From Hymenobacter profundi (GTDB lineage Bacteria; Bacteroidota; Bacteroidia; Cytophagales; Hymenobacteraceae), in the NCBI RefSeq assembly GCF_019334315.1, contig NZ_JAHWGL010000009.1, positions 1 through 64,000 on the forward strand: a stretch of DNA of 64,000 nt, given 5' to 3'. Each line of letters begins with the position of its first letter. The stretch's first letter is position 1. Below the pieces are notes generated by a model, which was not told the DNA's origin, did not search any database, and worked only from the letters and a program-made list of their open reading frames with translations. The translations under genes and the position numbers were made by a program. Of the stretch, positions 1 to 9,240 are shown piece by piece.

Positions 1-609
1 ATCTTAGGATTACCCAAAAAGCGGTCAACGCAGTGGCGGACTAACTTCAAACGGTCAACTTATTTCAGGACGACACATTGCGGGCGTGGCGTCTCAACAT
101 ACGGACCTTTTTACAAGACGCTTGCCTTAACTGCTTAGCACCCCCGAAAGATATTGCCGATTTTCTCATTCCCTGTTCTCACTAATCAACAACTCGCAGA
201 CTTCACCCCCATTGACTTCGTGAGATAACTAGTAATACTTATAGGTTACGCTCGCATGTATCGTCGACCAATCCTGTCCACGTCCACGTAGCCGTAGCGC
301 AACAGCAAGTGATAGGCGGCGAATCTGCATGAAGGAAATAGATGGTCTGATGAGTCTACGCAGCAGCCGAGAAACATCGTGGTGGCCCGGCAAATAACCT
401 CCTACTCGACGATCCATCGCGAGGAAACATTACGGGATTAAGATAGCGCTCCCGCCATCCTAGCCCCCGTTGGGTCAGGAGGCACGAGGCCACCGCACAC
501 TTCCATGATGCAGCCTTGCACCGTCCCGTTGGGTAGCACAAATCAAGTAAGGAGTGGAGGACCAGCGTTGGCTAGCAGCTAGTGCCTACTGATTTAACCC
601 GTAGGCTAC
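1..609. other. Left-edge region without a convincing gene
   Basis: No intact gene is visible. The + strand frame starting at base 3 reads like soluble-protein sequence up to about base 191, broken by one TAA near base 54, so it could be the decayed 3' end of a gene lying left of the window. The two short minus-strand frames between 229 and 541 have unusual composition and look like chance frames. Family assignment is not possible. Confidence 0.3.
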
Positions 610-957
610 TCACGCATAGGCATAAGGCTGCAACTGTACACCCGCTAGGACCGGTACTGCCCGGCAGGCCCCTGTCGTGGGGTGCAGCCGTTCCGAAATC
701 TGCGTCCGGTAGCCATAGCGGCGAAATAGGCGCTGGAACACGCGCAACCGTGCCACCGTGAAGGCCACGCGGCTTAGGCCAGGCGAGGACCCCTTCGGGG
801 CGGTGAGCAGAGAACGCACTACGGCTTGCGGCATGCGCACCTGGCGGCTGATGGCTGACACATTCCAGGGCTGCAGCGGATCATTGGTGCGCTCAAACCA
901 CGCTTGCAGATGCTCCCAGGCTTCAGGCTGTTCGTAGATAGTACGGGCGGTGGGCAT
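610..957 (-). CDS. Hypothetical protein, truncated paralogue of the 12884-13690 protein
   Basis: About 115 residues from the ATG at 957; the frame stays open upstream but that part shows no similarity to anything recognised. The segment from EAWEHLQAWFERTNDP to GLSRVAFTVARLRVFQRLFRRYGY aligns without gaps, apart from one residue, to the last 80 residues of the 268-residue protein at 12884-13690. Shared positions include HLQAWF, TND, PW.VS.I.RQ, LL.APKG and RYGY/PYGY. The conserved block is basic and rich in helix-forming residues and may be a small DNA- or RNA-binding domain, which is inference only. The longer partner has an extra 180-residue N-terminal part missing here, so this copy is either a stand-alone domain or a 5'-truncated gene. 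It carries about 25 extra C-terminal residues after the shared block. Function unknown. Confidence 0.55.
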   Translation of the reverse strand: MPTARTIYEQPEAWEHLQAWFERTNDPLQPWNVSAISRQVRMPQAVVRSLLTAPKGSSPGLSRVAFTVARLRVFQRLFRRYGYRTQISERLHPTTGACRAVPVLAGVQLQPYAYA

Positions 958-1134
958 GCAAGGCGAAGAAGAGAGAGGAACGCCGCAAGGTACTGTATAC
1001 AGGGTCAAAAAGGGAGTGGGTCTGCGAAACAACGACTGAAAAGGCCCCCAATCCTGCCAACTGGGCCACGCTCATCTATCCCATCATTTGCTCCCAGAGC
1101 GGCATATGGTACGCGACCGGTAGGAATGAGAACA

Positions 1135-1878
1135 CTAGGAGAAGAAAGCACCCACCTGCTTTAGTTCCCAGCTGTCAGCAAGCTGATGACGCACCCGGGG
1201 TACGAGCACCGGTTCTTCCCGCAAGCTGGGGCGACGCGCTATCTCTGCCTCGAGACCAGGGGCCGGCGTCGTCACGGAGGCTAAGACCTGGGCCCAGTCG
1301 TTCCTATCTTTCATCGACGTAAGCCAACTATTCACGCCGGCTTGGTCTACTACCGTCTCGGCGAACTGTACGGTATACCCAGCGTGTTGCGCCAACTGTT
1401 CGATCACCAGCAGTAGCACGGCTGCATTACCTGCCTGGAAGGGCGCTACATGGTCATAATGATCGCAGTACGTGGCTAGACGCTGCACAAACTCGTCTTG
1501 CGCCAGCCCCCGCAGCCCGTTTTCCTGTTTCCACGCGACGCTGATCCTATCCAGTTCGTGGTGGACCGTCGTGGCCGCTGCAAAGGGGAAGGTATCCGGA
1601 CCAGTTATTCGTTGCGGGTAATCGAAAATAGCCGGCCCTCTATTCGATTTCACCTCGTGCCGAGTCTGGCCGGCCCAGGAGTAGAGGTCTTGTAACACAA
1701 AGGCATGAATCTGACAAAAATGCAGTGTGTCGAAACGGCCTCGAATCACCATTAACTTTTCCCGCATCTCTCCTGCGCGAAATGCGGTGGTCACTTGCTG
1801 GGCTGCCCAGAGCACTTCCGAGTCAATTATCCCCAGTTTATTGAGTGGCACTTCGCCCGTACCATCATTGTAGTTCAT
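1135..1878 (-). CDS. Fic-fold protein with degenerate catalytic motif
   Basis: A 247-residue protein from an ATG at 1878. Residues 52-75 match the N-terminal part of Fic domains (IHAFVLQDLYSWAGQTR, compare the usual IH..LF.D.Y.WAG..R). The expected active-site loop HPFxxGNGR lies at about residues 144-153 but reads VAPFQAGNAA. The catalytic histidine is alanine and the terminal Gly-Arg is Ala-Ala, while Pro, Phe, Gly and Asn are kept; a nearby histidine sits two residues earlier. Fic enzymes transfer AMP or other phosphate-containing groups to target hydroxyls, and the histidine is the general base, so this protein is probably not a normal AMP-transferase. The C-terminal 75 residues are not recognised. 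It lies just downstream of the mobilization genes on the same strand, a common place for Fic genes in Bacteroidota plasmids. The reading frame is intact, so it may have a non-catalytic role. Confidence 0.75.
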   Translation of the reverse strand: MNYNDGTGEVPLNKLGIIDSEVLWAAQQVTTAFRAGEMREKLMVIRGRFDTLHFCQIHAFVLQDLYSWAGQTRHEVKSNRGPAIFDYPQRITGPDTFPFAAATTVHHELDRISVAWKQENGLRGLAQDEFVQRLATYCDHYDHVAPFQAGNAAVLLLVIEQLAQHAGYTVQFAETVVDQAGVNSWLTSMKDRNDWAQVLASVTTPAPGLEAEIARRPSLREEPVLVPRVRHQLADSWELKQVGAFFS

Positions 1879-2119
1879 GTTGAAGGCGGTGATAAGCCAG
1901 CGTCAGTGACGGCCGGAGATGAAAAAAGAAGGTAGTTGCTGGTCGGGGTGGCTACATACCAGCAATAGCATCAACGCAATGAGCCGAATCGGGCCTCCAC
2001 TATTCTACAAGGGCCAGTTAAGTGGAATCTCCCGCGTGGCCGTAAGCGGGAGAAGTAGCGGCAAGAGTCTGCTTGTCATATGCCCGCAAGCTACTAAAAC
2101 TTTAATTACGCTATCAAAT

Positions 2120-3609
2120 TCAATCGCGTTCCTCATCACCACGAATATTCTGGGTGTAACCTTCCGTCTCCATCGCCCACCCAAGATCACGTCCTAAACC
2201 CGCTGTATTACGGCTAACAGAAGGGGTATGCTTGCGGGCTGTTCTACTACCAGCACGGTTGTAGGCAGGTGACAGTTGCCCTGATTGGCCAGTCCGATTA
2301 TTGGTTGTATTTGTTCTATCAAGTTGGTCTGGCGGCAGCGTATTCTCTATTCGCTGTATCCTTCCTGTGCGCAGGAATTCATAGGGTTCTCGCACTACTT
2401 TCGCCGTGTTTGCTTGCCGGCCTATTCTCCCTAACCGCCTATAAAAAGCCTTGCTGTAGTCCTCCTCCCGGGCTACTTGTAACACAATAGAGGGGTCTAA
2501 CTTCCCATTCTTCGGCAGCTTTGTATTTAGCCTTTCTACCTGCTCCAATAGCCGTTTATCTTGCTTCATCTGGGCGGCAATCGTATGAGCTGCCATCTTG
2601 GGATCTTTGCCCGTACGTAAGAATTTATATGGCAAATCATGGTAGTGCTGTTGCTTCGCCTCCCGCTCCAATTGCCCTAACCGGCCATAGAATGCTTTGC
2701 TGTAATCGAGTCTACGGGCTGCTTCCAACACCTTATTATGTTCCAGTTGTTGATCGACTGACCGTGCTTTATTGGCGCGGTCCACTTGGGCGAATAGCTG
2801 TCTATCCCGCTTCTCATCGGCTGGTTCATAGAATCGACAATTCACATAAGCACGCTTCGGACGTTGTGCACGGCCGTCTTTTACGGCGGCGCGGCGGCGA
2901 ATAGAGTCGGCTATTTCCTCGGCCGTTTGCGTTGTCCGGCGACGCGTTTGCTGGCTTTGTGCCTGCTTATCAGCCCAGCTATTCGCTGCGTCACGCCGTT
3001 GCGTTCGGTCCTGTTGCAGGGGGCCGAACACCTGTTCAAACGCGACATTGCTCTTGGCATAGAAACCCACTCGATTAAACCGAGCGGCTTGTCCGAGGGG
3101 GTTTAGGGTGATCTTTTGCTGCTTATTATGGGCTGAAACCATCACGTGGATGTGGGTCTGTAAGCCCTCTTTCAACTGGCCACTGGGGGCGCCATCGTGG
3201 CCCCGATGTTTGCGTTCTTCGTGCTTGGTAGCCACCCACACTAGGTCTTTTTCCCCGAGCGGCTGACCTGACTTCATGCGAAAGTTCGCTGCATACTCCT
3301 GCATCACGTGGGCCGTATATGCTTTCAGTTTCATCGGATCATTGCTAATGTGATTCAACTCTTTCTCACTCGGGCTGATGACCAGGGAGAAGAATTTCGC
3401 CTCGTCTTTCCGCAAGCCTTTCCGGTTGGAATCGAGTAGGTGTACTGCCTCCTCCCCACTTATTCCTTCTCGCTCCGAGTGAAAAAACGTGGCATTCTGC
3501 CCCTGCTTTTTCGCTTCTCCCTCCAGATAATTAGTTGCTTGGCGGGCACTTCCTCGATTAGTATAGGCGTGCTGGCCGTCGTTGCCGGATTAATAATCTT
3601 GATATACAT
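2120..3609 (-). pseudogene. DUF5712-type mobilization relaxase, frameshifted near its start
   Basis: The long open frame covers 2120-3583. It contains the HIHVMVS motif (HxHxxxS, around residues 90-97 counted from the TTG at 3415), expected for the metal-binding histidine cluster of these relaxases, followed by a long basic C-terminal region. That region has two related segments: (D/E)DYSKAFY.RLG followed by PY(K/E)FLRTG occurs twice. A start with the typical N-terminus MYIKIINP occurs at 3609 in a different frame. After AAT-CCG-GC the family-like sequence NDGQHAYTNRGSARQATNYL continues in the main frame, so a single base seems lost at about 3584-3588. There is no ATG, GTG or TTG in the main frame upstream of the TTG at 3415, so without the shift the first 65 residues would be lost. 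The gene sits 17 bp behind the BfmA/BtgA-like gene. Relaxases of this type nick oriT and lead transfer with helper conjugation functions. A sequencing error is possible. Confidence 0.75.
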
Positions 3610-3626
3610 GGTCAATAAACGAAGAT

Positions 3627-4358
3627 TTAGAAGTACTCCGGCAAACCGTCACTCACTGAGTTGGCAGGCGCCGGAGTAGACTTTTCCGCTCGGTTAGGTA
3701 TGGCTGTTAAGGGCGGCAACGAAGGCTCCGGCCGAAGGGGTGGGACTAAATTCGTTACGAATTGATCGACTTTCTTTTTGACATCCTCATCCCGTCGGCT
3801 GTTAAATTCACGGTGCTTAGCTGGGAACTCATCCGCCCGATTCAAGGCTGTGAGCATCAATTGTTCCCCTAATCGCCGGCCATACAAGGCCTCCACATTA
3901 GTCAGCATTGCCTCTTGTATCAAGGGCATCAGGAACATTTCTTCTTGGTCACTGAGGTGTTCGTGGACGTTCTGCTCCTGCTGTTGTAGGTAGCTGAACA
4001 GAGTCTTTTCATGCCCGCGTAAGTAGCCGAACAAGTCCCGGTTCAAGTTCATTTCATGCTGGGTGAGCCAGCCAAAAAGACGATTGCTTAGGGTCGCCAC
4101 GACCTTCTCCAAGTCATGAATTTTTGCTTGAATAACTAGGCCCTCCCGCTCCCGGTCAGTCACTGGATTTAGGCCGCGCTCGGCAAAAAAGCTGACGGCA
4201 GCAGACGCATATTCGGAGGCTGTTATCTCTGCCCTTTCGGCGGCTGGCAACAGCATAGCATGTGCCTCATAGGCTAAATAGACTTGGCGGCGGGCACTAG
4301 AAGCACAGCGTTTGCGCTTCTTTTCAGTTGGTGAGGTAGTTCGGCTCTGCTCACTCAT
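3627..4358 (-). CDS. BfmA/BtgA-family mobilization protein
   Basis: A 243-residue protein from an ATG at 4358. It has a basic N-terminus (KKRKRCASSARRQVY), then a segment typical of BfmA/BtgA accessory mobilization proteins (ITASEYASAAVSFFAERGLNP), then a long heptad-like helical region (about residues 75-150) that probably forms a coiled coil, and a Pro-rich tail. In known Bacteroides elements BfmA/BtgA-type proteins help the relaxase recognise oriT. It is the first gene of a two-gene operon with the relaxase 17 bp downstream. The AT-rich DNA just upstream (4380-5200) is therefore the natural place to look for oriT. The protein is intact although the relaxase gene carries a frameshift. Confidence 0.8.
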   Translation of the reverse strand: MSEQSRTTSPTEKKRKRCASSARRQVYLAYEAHAMLLPAAERAEITASEYASAAVSFFAERGLNPVTDREREGLVIQAKIHDLEKVVATLSNRLFGWLTQHEMNLNRDLFGYLRGHEKTLFSYLQQQEQNVHEHLSDQEEMFLMPLIQEAMLTNVEALYGRRLGEQLMLTALNRADEFPAKHREFNSRRDEDVKKKVDQFVTNLVPPLRPEPSLPPLTAIPNRAEKSTPAPANSVSDGLPEYF

Positions 4359-4840
4359 AAAGCTGATTGGTGTTACCGCTAATGCGGCTGATTTCTAATA
4401 AATTGTGTTTGAAAAGTAAGCTATTAATTTTAATATCAATAATTACGAGGGTAAATATTGTCTAAAAGAGGGGATGCTACACCGATCAAAACGTTGATTA
4501 TCAATTATTTAACTATCTGTTGGTGTCAGAAAATCTCTGATTTTTGCCCTAAATCACTTACTACCAACGCTTTAGCTTGGAGTATGTGATGCCCCTTTTG
4601 CTAACTAATCGTTAGCGCCTATTCAGGCGGCTTTTGGCTAGGGGCTACTGTCGTATACTTACGCCTGCTGACACTGGCTGAATTCGGGGAATTGCTGTTT
4701 CGGATGAATCGTTGCTTTTGGGGTCGTTATTGTTTCGCCTGTTTCACTGGTAGCGATAGTTTCATCAGATTTTGCCAGTTGCTCAGACTCACGAGTTTTG
4801 CAAAACCGCTTGCAAGCCCTGTATTGGTCTATTTGCGTTG

Positions 4841-4991
4841 GATGTTACCGTATGAAATAGCTATAGTTGACGTATGAAGTGTCCATAGTTGGGCAATCCA
4901 CTTTCTGAGTAATCGCCTCAATTCATTCAAAAGGCAACCCCAAGTTGCACTTGCTGGGCCAGATGTTGACGTATGCAACGTCCATAGTTCA
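4841..4991. repeat. Three copies of a ~24-bp direct repeat
   Basis: The unit reads approximately TTGACGTATGAAGTGTCC followed by ATAGTT. Copies lie at 4867-4890 and 4966-4989 (TTGACGTATGCAACGTCC then ATAGTT). A more diverged copy precedes them at about 4843-4868 (TTACCGTATGAAATAGCT then ATAGTT). The last two copies are 99 bp apart. They lie 500-650 bp upstream of the mobilization operon. Function unknown; binding sites for a mobilization or plasmid regulatory protein would fit. Confidence 0.6.
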
Positions 4992-5100
4992 CCCATGAAA
5001 TGTGGTCAGTACCTCCGCAAACGGAGGAGCATACATTCTGCTCAAAACAGTCACTATTGCTCAATAGCCATTTTCGAGAAATTAGCGCTTTTCCTCATTT

Positions 5101-5148
5101 TGATCAAAACTGTAAAATACACAATTTTGCATTTTACAGTTTTGATCA
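5101..5148. repeat. Perfect 18-bp inverted repeat
   Basis: The left arm TGATCAAAACTGTAAAAT (5101-5118) is perfectly complementary to the right arm ATTTTACAGTTTTGATCA (5131-5148), with a 12-base spacer. The arms are AT-rich and no T-run follows, so it does not look like an intrinsic terminator. A protein-binding site such as part of oriT, or a dimer operator, is more likely. No gene start is close by. Confidence 0.75.
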
Positions 5149-6274
5149 TATTTTATAAAATATCTCTTTCCTACGTTTTGATATTTTCGCGTTTTACGCC
5201 AACTTGACAAAGCGCTACTATTTGAACCTATGTTCACCTTCATTGGATGAGTATACTAGCTCAAAGCTGTTAGACTACTTCCGCTCGATGTATTGCGCTT
5301 ATGGGCCTATCGTAAAATCTGCACTTCTGGCATCAGCTTGGTTGAGTACCAAATTTGCTCTGACCTACAGATTTGCTTTTTTGGCTTCTGCTGCATCATC
5401 GTGGCCTGAGCAACTTGTTACTGTTGCTGATCCTAACAGCCTACAGATCATACGCAACTAGCCTCCTCAGCACGATCTGTGAGAATGCCCTACCTGGCTA
5501 GTTGAAGAAATCGATGCGTGTAGTAATTATGCTGCTCCAGCAGATTTACCTACATATGCTCAGCTGCTACTTTTCATGTTGCTGGCCAGTAGACCCTGGC
5601 TTGCGTTTCCCCGCTTTCAACAACTTCCGCATTTTGCTTCGATTTTCGGTTTTTAACGAATCAGCGTTTTGCGACTTCGCACTGGTGACCACATTATCTG
5701 CCATTCCGCAAATCAGTCAACAGTACTCCCGTGAGCAATTCTGGTCTTATGACCAACACGACGAAACCTTATCGTTCGCATAATACCGGGTTGAAGCAAA
5801 TTGCAGCAAGTCGCTCAAAGGGTTAAAATCACTCAGAGGGGAAATTCGAGAGATTCATAAAGTGGAGAAATCGATTTTTTATACTATCTGACGATTTCTG
5901 CAAAAATCTATAGCCCACTATTTTCTAGTTTCAGCTACTTTTTTGAAACTTTAAGTTTCTGTAGCGGCAGAAGCTGCCACTGGTTCTACATTTCACTTGA
6001 AGATATACTATTCTCTTATTTCTATAACAGGTATATATTAGTACATATGCGGCTTGTGCTCAAACACTAATAAATACTATTTTGTGCTTTATATTTCACT
6101 TTGATTATCCCCTCATTACAATCATATGTGATTTCTAACAAAATCACTCATTTTATTCTTTCTTCTATTTGTACCAATTATTAACTTTCCTTGATGCTAC
6201 AGAAGTTAGCTACCTACTTACGACCATATACTTCTATATTTTCCATTCTTCACCAAAACTTCAACTCACTATCA

Positions 6275-6619
6275 ATGGCAATTGATGAGCAGCACTCGAA
6301 TACAACTACAACTGTTTCAGATGAATCCAAAAACACAGTTACTAATGCGTCAGCAGCTACCATTCCTAACACGTCCCGTAGTTCTGGTAAGAAGACCCAC
6401 AAGACTAATAAGTCCACAAAGCCTGCGTTAGGGAAACTAAAGTTTTCGCTCACCCAATCCAGCGAACGAGCTCTTCGAGTAGCCGCCATCATGCTGGAGG
6501 ACTTTCCCAATGCCCCCAACACCCCGCAGGAAATTGTTGAGGCAGCCACTATCACATACCTGAAGAAACTGCGCAATTCGAAAGTCCTGGAGATATCCCT
6601 CTCTTTGCTCCCAGAGTAG
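6275..6619 (+). CDS. Small hypothetical protein with Thr/Ser/Lys-rich N-terminus
   Basis: 114 residues from the ATG at 6275; the open frame extends 28 residues upstream, but the ATG-GCA start fits the composition better. The first 55 residues are low-complexity (Thr, Ser, Asn, Lys) and probably disordered. The C-terminal part has a short strand-like stretch (LGKLKFSLTQ) and two predicted helices (SSERALRVAAIMLEDFP and TPQEIVEAATITYLKKLR). This layout resembles the small parB-like protein at 9996-10391: disordered N-terminus, short strand, helices. A ribbon-helix-helix-like DNA-binding role is therefore possible, but this is inference. It stands alone between the mobilization region and the GH43 pseudogene. 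Confidence 0.5.
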   Translation: MAIDEQHSNTTTTVSDESKNTVTNASAATIPNTSRSSGKKTHKTNKSTKPALGKLKFSLTQSSERALRVAAIMLEDFPNAPNTPQEIVEAATITYLKKLRNSKVLEISLSLLPE

Positions 6620-7153
6620 ACTGCGCTGATCATTTAGTTCTATTGGTTCACTCCTCTTACCACTCTGCTCTCCTCTTCTCCGCTTTAACAAGAACAAGTC
6701 GTAGTGGAAAGTATTACTATCTAGATGCACGTGAACAGCAAGACCATTTACGGCATCCGCCACTAGAAAATCTTTAGGGATGGCCCGTCCAAAGAAAGCA
6801 TGGCGACCCTCAACACGTAAAGCTTCAACGAGAGTAAACCCTTCAAAGCCGCAAATATCTGAATGACCGTAGGCTCTACCCCATAGCCCTGGGTAACCCA
6901 CCCACGGCCACCAGGCGCTTCCTACTCAAGACGCACCGTAGGCAAGCCGCAACATCAACCGCGTAGACCTACAGGGCACAACGAGCAAGCTCCAGTCAAG
7001 CATACCAAAGGTGGGCTGGCCGTGGTGCTACCCACGCAAAAGCCTAATGCTATTACCTACGCGCTGAAGATTGTACCGACCTAAAGCAATTTCAGCACAT
7101 GGTGCCAAATGCCTATCCGTTGGCCACGCTACCTCAACCCCTACAATCACCTA
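6620..7153. other. Intergenic region with no supported gene
   Basis: A 154-residue minus-strand frame (6437-6901) overlaps the small gene at 6275 and has no recognised motif. Between 7020 and 7080 the + strand could encode a short piece resembling the C-terminal part of IS66-type transposases (LPTQKPNAITYALK), followed at once by a stop. That is too little to name an element. The region may be an old insertion scar. Confidence 0.3.
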
Positions 7154-8749
7154 CTAGTAAGAAATCGCAAAAGAGTTGAATGTAGCCGGATCAGTTGTGG
7201 CCCCTTGGTGGAGCAAGCCTGGGCGGGGGCTACGGTCCCAGGGAGGTAGGAAGTCGGCCTTATAGTACGTACCGCCTGTCTTCACCTCTATCCAAGAATT
7301 ACTGTTGAGCCAGAAAAACCGGCACTTACTCCCCTGCTCTACGGTCATTTTCATCTGCACGGGCTGCTGGGCCTTGATGGCAACGGCTTGCAGCACCGTT
7401 CTTTTTTTGTCTTTCACTGCCCATACTTCCACCGTGTCGTTTCGTACCCCTACGCCTACTGCCTGGCTAGCATCTCCATACAGCACTAGGCTCTTCAGCG
7501 TCGCATTGTGCTTTGCTACCTCTGTGGTTACGGTGTAGGTGCCCATTAGCGGGCGAACTGTAAGTGCAGTACCGGCTAGGTTATCTGCCCCTACCGAGCC
7601 AGCCAACAACAGCGTCCCCTGCTTTATTTGCCACGTGGGCTGACTATGGCGGAAATCCCATTGCCACGCATTCGAGAGCGAGCCTGCGGAAAAATCATCC
7701 CGAAAATCTTGCACCGGCGCTGCCTTATCCCCTTCTGGGTGCAGGGTAGGCCAGCCTGTTGCTTTATTCCATTCGACCGCAGCCAACATCCCTTGGCGGC
7801 CGGTATACACGTCGGCCGTTTTGCTGTAGGCGTGGTACAGGAAAAAATCCTTGCCGTGGGCGGACGTCACCAGCGTGCCATGGCCAGCACACTTCCACGC
7901 CTCCGTTTCAGCCAGAATAGGATTGTTGGCATACCGCGTATAGGGTCCCCGCAACGTAGCCGACCGGGCCACCTGCACTTGGTAGGTACACTCGCGGCCG
8001 CAGCAGTTCCCCAGGGAGTAAAACAAGTAGTAGTAGCCTCCCCGCTTCACCACGCACTGTCCTTCTAAGCCTTTTTTTTCATCGTCGCGAAGAAGGGTAA
8101 AGGGCTCCCCTACCACCCGTACTCCATCGTCGGACAACCGACTGCCAAGTAATTCAATGGGCCGTTGGTCCAGCCCGTAGGCTTTCTAGGTGATGTACAA
8201 CTGGCCGTTGTCTTCCAGCACAAAAGGGTCGATGGCCTCCTTCCCAAACTCCAGAAAAATGCCGTGGTCGGCGAAACCTTTCGCTGGGTCTTGGGCCGTA
8301 GCCACACCAATGCAGGAGACGCCATTACTCTTTTTGCGGGCCACATAGTACACATAGTAGGTGCCGTTTCGGTAAAACAACTCGGGTGCCCAGAAAGAAG
8401 AAGCGGCCCAGGCCGGCGTTTGTGGCAACACATAGCCCATGGGCTGCCAGTGGAGCAAATCGGTGGATTGAAATAAAGGAAAATGCGGCGCCCACTCCGA
8501 TGAAGTCCCTGTGGCGTAGTACACTCTCCCCTTCCGGATAGCAGAAGGATCGGCAAAATCGCCGGGAATGACCGGGTTTTCCTAGCGCCGGCTGCTGTCT
8601 TTGCTCGCGCTCTTCACTACAAAGCCCCGCCTTTGCGGTGACCAAAAAGCAAAAGCAGGAGGTTGGAGAACGTAAGAGCTAAACACAAGTAGCAGAAAGA
8701 TCAACCCGCTCACCTGCCGACTCCCGATGCTGTGTGCCATATACCCCAT
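7154..8749 (-). pseudogene. GH43-type glycoside hydrolase, two in-frame amber stops
   Basis: One continuous frame runs from the ATG at 8749 to 7154 (about 530 codons) and is broken only by TAG codons at 8582-8584 and 8186-8188. The N-terminus has a hydrophobic signal-like segment (GLIFLLLVFSSYVL). GH43 hallmarks follow: NPVIPGDFADPSAIR with the catalytic-base Asp, FWAPELFYRNGTYYVYYVA, AIDPFVLEDNGQLYIT with the second Asp, and LEGQCVVKRGGYYYLFYS with the acid Glu. A C-terminal beta-sandwich-like part (RDDFSAGSLSNAWQWDFRH onwards) follows. Family members are usually arabinofuranosidases or xylosidases of periplasmic or surface location. Both stops can be explained by TGG-to-TAG changes, one at the well-known YxTW-type position. 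TAG ends many intact genes here, so read-through is not expected. The gene seems recently inactivated. Confidence 0.85.
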
Positions 8750-8879
8750 GCTATTTTGCGTGAATTGAAATGCCTAGCTCCTCCTTCTGATTGCGCCAAC
8801 GGGTGGCAGGGCTAATACTCTCGTCAAGCTAATCTTTCGAACAAGCTATCCGCTTGTGCCAAGATACATTTTGAAATTT

Positions 8880-9240
8880 CTAATGGATATGTATCTCAGC
8901 TTAATGTACATCAACATATACAAGCTGTTTTCATAATTGTCATAATTATGGTAATGATAAAGCCACGCTATTATATCATCTTTGTGACAATGATGATTAT
9001 ACCTTACAATGGCAATAATTGTTGAAATGATCATAATTATAATAACTATTATCATTATTTAAATATTTTGTGCTGATACGTAAATATTTATGTATCCAAG
9101 TTTAGATTAAGATAAAACTACAGTTATAGTAATTTTCATAATTATAAAAATTACTATAATGTTACATATTGTAATAATGCACACCATTGTTGCTATTACA
9201 ATAATGCGTATCATTGCCAACATTATCATAAAGACGCAGT
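8880..9240. promoter_or_regulatory. AT-rich repeat tract upstream of parA, candidate centromere/operator
   Basis: The 360 bp before parA are very AT-rich and full of short related motifs. Variants of CATAATTAT, AATAATG and ATTATCATT occur many times in both orientations (for example around 8935-8960, 9025-9058, 9130-9180 and 9190-9235). No gene is visible. In ParA/ParB-type systems whose ParB is small, the centromere often lies upstream of parA and also serves as the operator, so this is the best candidate. Inference from position and repetition only. Confidence 0.5.

Larger units (their letters stand above)
4359..6274. other. Long AT-rich non-coding region, possible oriT region
   Basis: Nearly 1.9 kb with no gene I can support. 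Short + strand frames at 4692-4877, 4995-5207, 5204-5461 and 5502-5783 have no recognisable motif and look like chance frames. The stretch holds the clustered repeats at 4841-4991 and the perfect inverted repeat at 5101-5148, described separately. It lies directly upstream of the mobilization operon, where oriT is usually found in such plasmids. The part from 5800 to 6190 is strongly AT-rich and could hold the promoter of the small gene at 6275. Confidence 0.5.

Noticed and set aside
5204-5783. Two 85-93 residue + strand frames in the AT-rich region
   Set aside because: No motif, odd composition and no promoter or partner; probably chance frames in non-coding DNA.
6437-6901. 154-residue minus-strand frame
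   Set aside because: It overlaps the better-supported small gene at 6275 and shows no motif.
7020-7085. Possible IS66 transposase C-terminal fragment (LPTQKPNAITYALK)
   Set aside because: Only about 14 residues resemble the family and a stop follows directly; too short to call.
8186-8584. UAG recoding as sense codon
   Set aside because: TAG ends several intact genes here (for example the symporter, the first mannanase and the GH5-like gene), so reassignment is not plausible.
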